A stretch of 64,000 nucleotides of DNA from positions 806,001 through 870,000 of the forward strand of contig NZ_JAMQPV010000001.1 in assembly GCF_026151395.1 (NCBI RefSeq). Reading direction: 5' to 3'. The position numbers and the translations under genes were made by a program. The notes under the pieces are model-generated. The model was given only the letters and a program-made list of their open reading frames with translations, was not told the DNA's origin and did not search any database. Shown here one piece after another: positions 17,343-26,437 of this stretch. Source of the stretch: Leptospira limi (GTDB lineage Bacteria > Spirochaetota > Leptospiria > Leptospirales > Leptospiraceae). Numbering within the stretch: the stretch's first letter is position 1; every line of letters starts with the position of its first letter.

Positions 17343-17875
17343 CGTTTCAGTTTGATCCGAGAAACTTCCCGAACAGGGACTGGTAATTTTCCAAATACAC
17401 TATCTATCTGTACGGTTCCATAAATTTCAAACTCTGCTTCTTCCCCTTTTTTTGCAGCCTCTCCCAATTGTTTTGCTAACAAAAGTAATTTGGGAAGGAG
17501 GGAACCTTTTTGTTCGGGAACTAGTTTTAAAACAACAAGTGTTTCTGAATTTGGTTCTACTTCCACAGGAGTTTGATTTTGGAGTTTTCCAATATATTCT
17601 TTGCCTTGGTTTGTTACGAGTTCGATATCCAAATCAAATTCGTAAATGCTGACTTTTGTAGGATTTGGATTTGTAACAGATACTTGGGGGTACAAATCAA
17701 GAAGTGGTATCAATGGAAAACTAGGATTCGGTTTCAATTCAACACGAACGTCCACCAAATCAAACTTACACGCCTTTAGGCTTTCTAAATTTTTTTTGGT
17801 ATCACTGATACAATTGATCAGTACCAATGAACCAAAAAAATAGATTCCAAATTGTTTTACAACGTTACGGACCAA
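17339..17875 (-). CDS. LEA14-like (LEA type 2) lipoprotein
   Basis: 178 residues with a signal ending at SLVLINC, so probably lipidated at about Cys22. The mature domain looks like an LEA type 2/WHy beta-sandwich: VRVELKPNPSFPLIPLLDLYPQVSVTNPNPTKVSIYEF near the front and a later PVEVEPNSETLVVLKL. Such domains occur in desiccation-related and export-linked lipoproteins; here the role is unknown. It overlaps the upstream oxidoreductase stop by 11 bases. Confidence 0.68.
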   Translation of the reverse strand: MVRNVVKQFGIYFFGSLVLINCISDTKKNLESLKACKFDLVDVRVELKPNPSFPLIPLLDLYPQVSVTNPNPTKVSIYEFDLDIELVTNQGKEYIGKLQNQTPVEVEPNSETLVVLKLVPEQKGSLLPKLLLLAKQLGEAAKKGEEAEFEIYGTVQIDSVFGKLPVPVREVSRIKLKR

Positions 17876-18845
17876 ACACTACCTTCCCTTCGGTCATATG
17901 TTGTTTATAAAATTCTAAACCTTCTTTGTATTCTTCAAACTTAAATCGTTTGTTAATTTTTGTTTGGAATACAGTCTTTAAGTATTTTTGTGCTTCTTTT
18001 GCTTGTTTCTGAAACTCTTCCAATCCAATTTCATAAATCCATGAAGACAGCCAAAATCCTTCAATTTTTTTGTTTTGGAAAAGAATGATCCCTGAGTTCA
18101 CAGAAAATGGTTTTTCAGACAAGGCACCATAACAAACTATTTTTGCCCCATAAGGCATACATTCTACTAAGGATTGTGCTGTTTCCCCAGCGACTGCATC
18201 AATAGCATATGTTGCGTTTAGTTTTTTAGAAAGTTTGAATAAATCTTTTTGGTAATTTGGTGAACTGGAATTTAAAATATGTTCTGCACCAATTTCAGTT
18301 AAGGTATCTTCTTGTTCTTTTTTTCGAACGATGTTGATGAGTGGAATTCCTTTCTCTTTACAAAGGCGAACCACCATTTTGCCAAGGGCACTTGCAGCTG
18401 CCGTTTGGATCATTGCTTGGTGTCCTTCTTTTTGGCATCGGGATACCATCGCCCAAGCGGTCATTGGGTTTACAAAAAAACTAGAACCTTCGTCAAGTGT
18501 GACACCATCCACTAACGGTAAACAGTTGTCTTCCGTTGTGATCATATACTCAGCCCATGAGCCATCATTTTGAGGGGCCACACAGGAAACAGGCATCCCC
18601 ACTTTTAAAGTTTTGATGGCACTTCCTACTGCATCGACGGTTCCACTGGCTTCAAATCCTGCAGAGACAGGTGCTTTTTTTTTGAATCCATACAAACCAC
18701 GAATGAACATCAAATCCGATGGATTGATGGGAGAGAGGTGGATTTTGATCCTGACTTCGTTTTCTTTTGGTGTTGGAATTTCTTTTTCACGGAGTTCCAA
18801 TTGTGGTTCGATTTCATCGTATTTGAGGATGGTGACTGCTTTCAT
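17865..18845 (-). CDS. Zinc-independent quinone oxidoreductase-like (MDR superfamily) protein
   Basis: 326 residues from the ATG at 18845 (MKAVTILKYDE), preceded by GGGATGAG. A longer frame runs to 18926 but would overlap the divergent MCE gene. The GroES-like N-terminal domain has INPSDLMFIRGLYG and AGFEASGTVDAVG; the NAD(P)-binding domain has the QTAAASALGKMVVRLCKEKG stretch. Catalytic zinc ligands of alcohol dehydrogenases are absent, which points to the quinone reductase/2-enoyl thioester reductase branch. Substrate unknown. It heads a four-gene minus-strand run with three small envelope genes. Confidence 0.83.
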   Translation of the reverse strand: MKAVTILKYDEIEPQLELREKEIPTPKENEVRIKIHLSPINPSDLMFIRGLYGFKKKAPVSAGFEASGTVDAVGSAIKTLKVGMPVSCVAPQNDGSWAEYMITTEDNCLPLVDGVTLDEGSSFFVNPMTAWAMVSRCQKEGHQAMIQTAAASALGKMVVRLCKEKGIPLINIVRKKEQEDTLTEIGAEHILNSSSPNYQKDLFKLSKKLNATYAIDAVAGETAQSLVECMPYGAKIVCYGALSEKPFSVNSGIILFQNKKIEGFWLSSWIYEIGLEEFQKQAKEAQKYLKTVFQTKINKRFKFEEYKEGLEFYKQHMTEGKVVFGP

Positions 18846-18916
18846 CTCATCCCATTCACTCACGGAAAATCTGCTTGCCAACTCTTTCTTTTGAGGGAAA
18901 GTACTTTGAGTACCCC

Positions 18917-19711
18917 GTGAAATCAAAAAAATTAAATAACGAAACCATCACTGGTATCATTTTTTTTTCGATTTTAGTTTTTGCATTTTTTACAACTGTC
19001 ATAGAACCAGACAGACCCACTAAAAAATACCCTTACCGACTTTCGTTATTTTATTCACGTATCGATGGGATCAAAGAAGGGACAGAAGTTAGAATCCTTG
19101 GGATCCAAAAAGGGTATGTTGCCCATATTGACTCAAGGCCACTGATGGATGTTCCTGACAGACGGTTCCTTGACCATAACATCGATCATGCGATCGAATT
19201 ACACATTGCACTCGAGGACCCACTTACCCTTTGGGATAATTATGAAGTGGATTTCCAAACAGTGACATTATTTTCAGGAAGGATTATCAATATCAACCCA
19301 GGTAGTTCCGACGGAAAACGTCCCTTTTTTAAACCCACGTTTCGTGAAGGGGAAAAATCTCCTGATTACTTACCATCCGCAAGGTATTTTGATGATTTTT
19401 TCAAAGCAACTTCTGCCACGATGGAAGAAAATCGATCTGACCTCCGACAAATCACATTGGATTTTCGGTCCATCACCGATAAATTAAACCAAACAGAAGG
19501 TACAATTCCCAAAATCATTGGAAGTACTGAGATGTATGATGAACTTCTTGCGACCATCAAAGACGCAGAAACGATAGGAAAAGAAGGAAGAAGGTATATG
19601 GAAAGTTCTAGAAATTTGGAGAACACCATGCCTATACCATTTTTAATAACAGCCTCGTATTACGGCCGTACAACGCCGATTACAGGAAGAAGGATTGGAC
19701 CACAAGAATAA
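18917..19711 (+). CDS. MCE (MlaD-like) family protein
   Basis: About 264 residues from a GTG at 18917 (MKSKKLNNETITG); a TTG at 18875 would add 14 residues. One N-terminal membrane helix (about 11-28) is followed by an MCE domain: RLSLFYSRIDGIKEGTEVRILGIQKGYVAHI is the classical opening, and LFSGRIININPGS closes the fold. MCE proteins form hexameric lipid-transfer rings or tunnels in the periplasm, usually with an MlaE/MlaF ABC transporter, which is not present here. The C-terminal third is charged and possibly helical. The stop overlaps the following glycosyltransferase start by one base. Confidence 0.85.
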   Translation: MKSKKLNNETITGIIFFSILVFAFFTTVIEPDRPTKKYPYRLSLFYSRIDGIKEGTEVRILGIQKGYVAHIDSRPLMDVPDRRFLDHNIDHAIELHIALEDPLTLWDNYEVDFQTVTLFSGRIININPGSSDGKRPFFKPTFREGEKSPDYLPSARYFDDFFKATSATMEENRSDLRQITLDFRSITDKLNQTEGTIPKIIGSTEMYDELLATIKDAETIGKEGRRYMESSRNLENTMPIPFLITASYYGRTTPITGRRIGPQE

Positions 19712-20790
19712 TGAAAGTTGCAATTATACATGACTGGCTCACTGGAATGCGAGGAGGAGAAGTTGTCCTCGATAGTATGTTAAAAGCTTATCCAGAAGCA
19801 GATTTGTTTAGTCTTTTTTACTCAAAAGGCAAACTCAACGCAAGAATTGAAAATCGAAAGATCACAACAGCTTTCACAAACAATTTACCGTTCAAAGAAA
19901 AATACTATCGATATTATTTGCCTTTATTTCCGACAGCGATTGAAACATTGGACCTAAAAGGGTATGATGTTGTCATCAGTTCTTCTCACTGTGTTGCAAA
20001 AGGAGTGATCCCTCACCCGGATACATTTCATTTGAGTTATGTTCATAGTCCCATGCGTTATGTCTGGGATATGTATTATGATTATTTCCCGGCAAGGAAG
20101 GGTTTTAAATTTTTCCTATTACAATCCATAGCTAATTACCTCCGAACATGGGATGCTGCCTCTGCCAACCGTGTGGATTATTTTACATGTAACTCTCATT
20201 TTGTGGGAAGACGAATTCAAAAGTATTACAGACGAGATTATAAAATCATTTATCCACCATGTTTGCCACAAGACTTTCGAGTGCATGACAATTCCAAAGA
20301 TGATTATTATTTGATGGTGTCTGCCTTTGCTCCTTATAAAAAAATTGACTTAGCCATCGAAGCCTTCCGTGAAAATGGAAAACCTCTCATCCTTGTAGGT
20401 GGGGGGCAGGAAGAGGGGAAACTCACAAAAAATCTCCCAAAAAACATCCTATGGAAAAAAGGATTACCGCGCCAGGAAGTCGTAGAACTCTACAAAAAGG
20501 CACGTGGGTTCATTTTTCCAGGAATGGAAGACTTTGGGATCACACCAGTGGAATCCCAGGCTTACGCCACTCCGGTCATCGCCTATGGAAAGGGTGGGGC
20601 ACTCGAGTCGGTAAAAGATGGCAAAACTGGTGTCTTTTTTGAAGAACAGACCGTAAAATCCTTAAACGACGCCATCAAACGGGCAGAAAAAATCCAATTC
20701 AAACGTTGGGATTTCCAAAATTCCATCAATCGATTCACGGAAGAAAAATTCGTAAGCGAAATTCGAAAGGTAGTCGATAGACATAAATAG
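19711..20790 (+). CDS. GT4-family glycosyltransferase
   Basis: 359 residues, a GT-B fold retaining glycosyltransferase. The N terminus MKVAIIHDWLTGMRGGEVVLD is typical of this subgroup. The donor-binding half carries VSAFAPYKKIDLAIEAF, PLILVGGGQEEGKL and the signature FPGMEDFGITPVESQAYATPVIAYGKGGALE with its Glu pair. It most likely adds a hexose to a lipopolysaccharide or other envelope glycan; donor and acceptor are unknown. It overlaps the MCE gene by one base (TAATG) and is followed by the flagellar operon after 21 bases. Confidence 0.9.
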   Translation: MKVAIIHDWLTGMRGGEVVLDSMLKAYPEADLFSLFYSKGKLNARIENRKITTAFTNNLPFKEKYYRYYLPLFPTAIETLDLKGYDVVISSSHCVAKGVIPHPDTFHLSYVHSPMRYVWDMYYDYFPARKGFKFFLLQSIANYLRTWDAASANRVDYFTCNSHFVGRRIQKYYRRDYKIIYPPCLPQDFRVHDNSKDDYYLMVSAFAPYKKIDLAIEAFRENGKPLILVGGGQEEGKLTKNLPKNILWKKGLPRQEVVELYKKARGFIFPGMEDFGITPVESQAYATPVIAYGKGGALESVKDGKTGVFFEEQTVKSLNDAIKRAEKIQFKRWDFQNSINRFTEEKFVSEIRKVVDRHK

Positions 20791-20811
20791 AAATCTCTGA
20801 AGGGGGATCTC

Positions 20812-21030
20812 TTGGTCATTTTACACCGACTCAAAGGGGCTGAATTTGTTCTCAATGCAGATTTGATTGAGACAATTGAAGCCAATCCAGATACGATCAT
20901 CACTCTTGTGAATGAAAAGAAATTCATTGTACAAGAGTCTGTTGCGGACGTTGTGGAAAAGGTAATCACTTACCAAACGAGAATCCACAACCTGCCTCGA
21001 GTGAGTGATAAAAGGCCTGAGGAAACATAA
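20812..21030 (+). CDS. flbD: Flagellar protein FlbD
   Basis: 72 residues, the usual FlbD size. It opens VILHRLKGAEFVLNADLIETIEANPDTIITL and continues with GKK-type KKFIVQESV, as in spirochaete and Gram-positive FlbD. The start is a TTG at 20812, supported by AGGGGG seven bases upstream, so ordinary ATG-only calling would miss the front. It is the first gene of a stator operon (flbD-motA-motB-fliL), spaced 3 bases from motA. FlbD's exact role is unclear; it is always found with motA/motB in spirochaetes. Confidence 0.92.
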   Translation: MVILHRLKGAEFVLNADLIETIEANPDTIITLVNEKKFIVQESVADVVEKVITYQTRIHNLPRVSDKRPEET

Positions 21031-21033
21031 GAA

Positions 21034-21816
21034 ATGGATATAGCTACAGTCATTGGTTTGGCCCTAGGAGTGGCCTTGATGTTACTTGGGGTTGTTTCGG
21101 GGGGTCTTGCACTCACCGACCTAATTGATATTCCATCCGTCATGATTACATTCGGTGGGGCAGCTGCTGCTACCATCATCTCTTTCCCTTGGACATCCAC
21201 GATCGGTGTGGGTGCGGTGACTAAAAAAGCCTTTCAAAATCCACCTTCGGATTTACCTGGACTCATCACGACACTTGTTAGTTTCTCTGAAAAAGCTCGT
21301 CGAGAAGGTTTACTTGCCTTAGAAGATGATATCAACGAATTACCAGAAGAATTTTTAAAGAAAGGAATCCAACTCGTAGTGGATGGAACCGATCCCGAAC
21401 TTGTCCGTAACATCATGGAAACAGAAATTGGAAACACTGCATCACGTCATGCGTATGGTCGTGGTTGGTGGGATGCTTACGCTGGTTTTGCGCCAGGGTT
21501 CGGAATGCTTGGGACCCTAGTGGGTCTTGTAGGGATGTTAAAGAACTTAGGTGGTGGGGATGCGAGTGCCATTGGACAAGGTATGGCGACAGCTCTTATT
21601 ACAACATTATACGGATCTCTTGCACAGAACTTATTTGCAGCACCAGTAGTAAGAAAGTTAACACGTAGATCAGAAGATGAACTTGTGATCAAACAAGTGA
21701 TGGTGGAAGGTACATTATCAATCCAGTCGGGAGATAACCCAAGGATTGTAAAAGAGAAACTTGCGAGTTTCTTAACTCCTGCAGAACGTGTTGCCTTAAA
21801 AGATGATGGAGATTAA
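21034..21816 (+). CDS. motA: Flagellar motor stator protein MotA
   Basis: 260 residues with four membrane helices (about 4-24, 33-52, 150-172 and 181-205). The hallmark WWDAYAGFAPGFGMLGTLVGLVGML contains the conserved prolines before helix 3, and GMATALITTLYGSLAQNLFAAPV forms helix 4. The cytoplasmic loop between helices 2 and 3 carries the charged residues that touch FliG. With MotB it forms the proton-driven stator of the periplasmic flagella. Confidence 0.97.
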   Translation: MDIATVIGLALGVALMLLGVVSGGLALTDLIDIPSVMITFGGAAAATIISFPWTSTIGVGAVTKKAFQNPPSDLPGLITTLVSFSEKARREGLLALEDDINELPEEFLKKGIQLVVDGTDPELVRNIMETEIGNTASRHAYGRGWWDAYAGFAPGFGMLGTLVGLVGMLKNLGGGDASAIGQGMATALITTLYGSLAQNLFAAPVVRKLTRRSEDELVIKQVMVEGTLSIQSGDNPRIVKEKLASFLTPAERVALKDDGD

Positions 21817-21825
21817 TCCTTAACC

Positions 21826-22659
<834 letters not shown>

Positions 22660-22660
22660 C

Positions 22661-23188
22661 ATGGGTGACCGTGAAGTAGATGAAGAAGAAGGTGGGTTAG
22701 CCGAAGGTAGTTCCGCCTCTGCTGGGATGTCCCCCATTGTCAAATGGTTATTGTACATCGCTGCGGCCATTTTTGGAATTATCATTGTAACCGTAATATC
22801 GATGTTTGTTGCTCAGAAAACAGCAACAAGTGTTTTCAAACAACAAAAGAATATCTCACTTGTGAAAGCTCCACCTCCTTTGGAAGTTTACACATTTCAG
22901 GAAGAGTTCCGAGTGAATACTTCTGATGTTGGAGAGTCACACTTTGTGAAGTTGAAGATGTCTCTTGGATTTGAATCAGGCCAACCAGCACTTTCTGCAG
23001 AACTTGCGGCACGTGTGGCTCAAATGCAAAACATTATCAACTTGGTGATAGCTCGTAAAACAAAAGATGATCTAAAATCCATTACGAATCAATTGGATTT
23101 ACGTGAGGAAATCAAAGCCCACTTAAATCACATTTTGACGAACGGAAAAATCAAAGAGGTTTACTTTACCGAGTTCTTGGTAAACTAG
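22661..23188 (+). CDS. fliL: Flagellar basal body-associated protein FliL
   Basis: 175 residues. An acidic cytoplasmic head is followed by one membrane helix (about 27-48, VKWLLYIAAAIFGIIIVTVI) and a periplasmic FliL domain with PLEVYTFQEEFRVNTSD, HFVKLKMSLGFE and a C-terminal KEVYFTEFLVN. FliL supports the stator ring and torque. It begins one base after the motB stop and ends four bases before kdsB. Confidence 0.94.
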   Translation: MGDREVDEEEGGLAEGSSASAGMSPIVKWLLYIAAAIFGIIIVTVISMFVAQKTATSVFKQQKNISLVKAPPPLEVYTFQEEFRVNTSDVGESHFVKLKMSLGFESGQPALSAELAARVAQMQNIINLVIARKTKDDLKSITNQLDLREEIKAHLNHILTNGKIKEVYFTEFLVN

Positions 23189-23192
23189 GACT

Positions 23193-23933
23193 ATGTCCGA
23201 CCAGATTCTCGGTGTGATTCCTGCTCGTTACGCGAGTACAAGATTTCCTGGAAAACCACTGGCCCTCATTGGCACAAAACCAATGATCCAGTGGACTTAT
23301 ACACATGCCTCAAAATCAAAGTCTTTCCACCGTTTGGTGGTAGCAACAGATGACAAACGAATCCATGATATTGTCTTGGGATTTGGAGGTGAGTCTGTTC
23401 TCACAAGCCCCGACCATCCGACAGGAACTGATAGAATCATTGAAGTCGCAGAAACGTTTCCTAATTACGGAATCATTGTAAACATCCAAGGGGATGAACC
23501 GGGAATGGAAACAGACCTTATTGATGGAGTGGTGAATTTAAAAACCAAACACCGCAATTGGGAAATGACTACTGCTGCTGTTCCTTTTTCTCCTACAGAA
23601 GATCCTAAAGATCCTAACAAAGTAAAGGTGGTCTTCGATAGAAACGCAAGAGCCAATTACTTTTCTCGTTCTCCTATCCCTGCTTCCTTTAAAGGTGATG
23701 CCAAATACCATCGCCATCTTGGTATCTATGCGTATGAACGTGATTTTTTAATGTCTTATAACCAATTACCTCCTTCTGATTGGGAAACCTTTGAGTCTTT
23801 GGAACAACTTCGTGCCTTACAAAATGGTGGAACGATAGGAGTGTTTCTTGCAGAGAAAGCCAATTTAGGAGTGGATTCTCCTGCCGATTTAGAAGTTGTG
23901 AAGCGAGAGTTCCAAGAGAAAGGTCTGATTTAG
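23193..23933 (+). CDS. kdsB: 3-deoxy-manno-octulosonate cytidylyltransferase
   Basis: 246 residues, normal length. The CTP-binding start GVIPARYASTRFPGKPLALIGTKPMIQ is diagnostic, followed by DHPTGTDRI and VNIQGDEPGME with the metal-binding Asp. It makes CMP-Kdo, the activated inner-core sugar of lipopolysaccharide. It lies four bases after fliL, so it is transcribed with the stator genes, and three bases before the DUF1003 gene. Confidence 0.96.
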   Translation: MSDQILGVIPARYASTRFPGKPLALIGTKPMIQWTYTHASKSKSFHRLVVATDDKRIHDIVLGFGGESVLTSPDHPTGTDRIIEVAETFPNYGIIVNIQGDEPGMETDLIDGVVNLKTKHRNWEMTTAAVPFSPTEDPKDPNKVKVVFDRNARANYFSRSPIPASFKGDAKYHRHLGIYAYERDFLMSYNQLPPSDWETFESLEQLRALQNGGTIGVFLAEKANLGVDSPADLEVVKREFQEKGLI

Positions 23934-23936
23934 TCC

Positions 23937-24626
23937 ATGGAAAATAACATTTGTTTTGTGTGTCAAAAATCATTCCGAGAAAATCAATTGATCAGCGCCA
24001 TTGGAATTGGTGAAGAAATAGTAGAATTGATTCATTCTGATTTTCCCGGTTGGAATGAACAAAGTAAAATTTGTAAAAATGATTTTAATCTATTTCGAAT
24101 GAAGTATATTACCAATTTGGTTGAAGAAGAAAAAGGTAATATTGAAAATTTAGAAAGAGAAGTTATCAAAAGTATTAATGATAACGAAATTTTGACGATA
24201 GATACCTCGTTAAAAACGGAAGCAATCACATGGGGTGAAAAAATTTCAGACAAAGTTGCATCCTTCGGTGGAAGTTGGAAATTTATTATCGCTTTTTTTT
24301 CTGTCTTAATCCTTTGGATTTTAGGAAATAGTTTTTATCTTTATTTCAATGCCTTTGACCCATACCCATTTATACTATTGAATTTAATTTTGTCATGTGT
24401 TGCTGCCATACAAGCACCCATCATTATGATGAGCCAAAACAGACAAGAGGTGAAAGATAGAATTCGTTCAGAGAATGATTACAAAATTAATCTAAAATCT
24501 GAAATTGAAATCAGAACCTTACATGAAAAAGTGGATCATCTTTTACTGGACCAATGGTCAAAAATGATGAAAATCCAAGCGATTCAAATCGAAATTCTCA
24601 GTGAAATTCGAAGTAAAATCAGATAA
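23937..24626 (+). CDS. DUF1003 membrane protein with N-terminal zinc-like cysteines
   Basis: 229 residues. The N terminus CFVCQKSF (Cys6, Cys9) and a later KICKNDF suggest a small metal-binding knuckle. The DUF1003 core has two membrane helices (WKFIIAFFSVLILWILGNSFYLY and FILLNLILSCVAAIQAPIIMM) and the family motif SQNRQEVKDRIRSENDYKINLKSEIEIRTLHEKVDHLL, which continues as a coiled segment. Function of the family is unknown. It closes the flbD operon and converges with the antiporter gene. Confidence 0.82.
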   Translation: MENNICFVCQKSFRENQLISAIGIGEEIVELIHSDFPGWNEQSKICKNDFNLFRMKYITNLVEEEKGNIENLEREVIKSINDNEILTIDTSLKTEAITWGEKISDKVASFGGSWKFIIAFFSVLILWILGNSFYLYFNAFDPYPFILLNLILSCVAAIQAPIIMMSQNRQEVKDRIRSENDYKINLKSEIEIRTLHEKVDHLLLDQWSKMMKIQAIQIEILSEIRSKIR

Positions 24627-24659
24627 GGTTCTGAAACTTCATTTGATCATCCAATTCTC

Positions 24660-26360
24660 TTAGTTGTTATTTCGCATCCCTCGCGAAATGTATTCATATA
24701 AAAATTCACCAGTGATCACACCGGGGATAATTACTTTTTGTGCACCGTCAGCGACTAACTTTTTTGCTTCACCCGGTTCATCACTCGTCAAAATGATTTT
24801 TGCATTCGGTGCTAATTTGCTAAGAGTGGAAAGCAAACGATTGTTATTTGTTCCTTTGAGAAAGGAATCAGAGATGGTACAAATGACCATCGAAGCATCA
24901 TGAAGCCCAATATGTGATAAGGAATCGGGATGAGCAAGGTCAGCATACGCCCACTGGAACCCTTTGTTCGTGAGTTCGTCTTTGAAAGCAGGGTTGTAGT
25001 CAGCAATGATGATCCGTTTGATGAGGGATGGTGATAAGTCCTCTAAGTATTCGACAAAGGCACGAGCAATCCGAAAGTATCCAAGTACGATAATGTCTCT
25101 CACCATTCCGTCTCCATGACCACCGTGGCCACCATGACCGACTTTCTCTTCATTACTAGCGTCTTCTGTTTGGTCAGAGATTCCCACTCGAGCGAGTAAT
25201 CGTTCGAAGGTTGCTGCAATATTATGGTTAAACATAATGATGTAAGTAGATAAAACGGATGCTATGATGGTTGAAGTTAAAATGACTGCTTGTAGTTTGG
25301 GAGTAATGTGTTCGAAACCGGCACCTAACGCTAAGATTACGAGGGAGAATTCAGATATCTGAGCAAGGTTTAGTGCCGTAAGAAACCCATTCCTTACACC
25401 TTTGTTCAGTTTGATGATGACTGGGGCAATGGTGATCATCCTAACAAATAACATCAGCACGATAATCGCAGCAGAAAGTCCAATCACTTCTAAACTGGGA
25501 AGCGGAACTTTTAGTCCAAGAGCCACAAAAAAGAGAGTCACAAAAAAATCTCGGATACCAATCAGTTTGGAAATCACATCGGCACCATAAGGAAAAGCTG
25601 CAATACTCATACCTGCAACAAGAGCTCCCATTTCCTTGGAAAGACCAGCTTCTCCAGCGATCCCACAAACCAAAAAACACCACATAATTGATGTTAGAAG
25701 TATTAACTCGGGGCTACTGGCACATGCTTTGTATAACTTAGCTAAAACATAACGGCTGACACTAAAACTAAACGCAATCAGTAGTACAATGATTCCAACA
25801 GAAGATAGAATTTTTAAAATTTCAGGGTTGTTTAGGTTGGGTTGTACACCCATAAACAAAATGGCCCATATATCTTGGAAAACCAAAACCCCAACGGTTA
25901 ATTTACCTGAGAGAGTGTTGATTTCTACCTTGTCTTGTAATAGTTTAACAACGATTAATGTCGAACTTAAGGAGAGAGCAACGGCAATATAAAGAAGGTC
26001 AAATTTTTCAGAACCAATAGAAAGACCAAAAAATGGAAATACAGAATATACAAAAGCAACAGATAAAGTGAATTGTAAGATACCGAGTGTGAACATCGCC
26101 TTTCCCATTTTAGCGAGTTCCGCAAGATTGATCTCAAGACCAATGATGAAAAGAAGTAAGATGAGTCCAATTTCGGAAATGAGTTCAATACTTGCTTCGT
26201 TGGTAACGAGTTCGAATCCCATCTCTTTCCCAAGCATCGCACCACCGATAATGTAACCTAGGATTAACGGCTGTTTGAGAATGCGAGCAATATGACTCAA
26301 AACTGTAGCAAATATAATACTGAGACCAATGTCTTGTAAAAGTGACTCTTCCCCGTGCAT
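24660..26360 (-). CDS. Kef/YbaL-type monovalent cation:proton antiporter with worn TrkA-N domain
   Basis: 566 residues. A CPA2 antiporter domain with about 12 helices (residues 10-385) starts DIGLSIIFATVLSHIARILKQPLILGYIIGGAMLG. A His/Gly-rich linker (HGGHGGHGDG, near residue 410) joins it to a TrkA-N-like regulatory domain (about 418-560). There the Rossmann loop reads VLGYFRIARAF, so two of the three glycines of the usual GxGxxG are missing; nucleotide gating may be altered. It probably exchanges K+ or Na+ for H+ at the inner membrane. Single-gene unit. Confidence 0.88.
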   Translation of the reverse strand: MHGEESLLQDIGLSIIFATVLSHIARILKQPLILGYIIGGAMLGKEMGFELVTNEASIELISEIGLILLLFIIGLEINLAELAKMGKAMFTLGILQFTLSVAFVYSVFPFFGLSIGSEKFDLLYIAVALSLSSTLIVVKLLQDKVEINTLSGKLTVGVLVFQDIWAILFMGVQPNLNNPEILKILSSVGIIVLLIAFSFSVSRYVLAKLYKACASSPELILLTSIMWCFLVCGIAGEAGLSKEMGALVAGMSIAAFPYGADVISKLIGIRDFFVTLFFVALGLKVPLPSLEVIGLSAAIIVLMLFVRMITIAPVIIKLNKGVRNGFLTALNLAQISEFSLVILALGAGFEHITPKLQAVILTSTIIASVLSTYIIMFNHNIAATFERLLARVGISDQTEDASNEEKVGHGGHGGHGDGMVRDIIVLGYFRIARAFVEYLEDLSPSLIKRIIIADYNPAFKDELTNKGFQWAYADLAHPDSLSHIGLHDASMVICTISDSFLKGTNNNRLLSTLSKLAPNAKIILTSDEPGEAKKLVADGAQKVIIPGVITGEFLYEYISRGMRNNN

Positions 26361-26437
26361 AGATACCTTCTTTAGGGAAAATTTTAGGAATTCAGTGAGA
26401 TGTGAAAGTCGTTTTTTTTTCTACATAAGAAATACGA

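Noticed and set aside
25109..25145. Short GC-rich repeat (HGGHGGHGDG coding) taken at first for a terminator or tandem repeat element
   Set aside because: It is in-frame coding sequence of the antiporter linker; treated as a protein feature.
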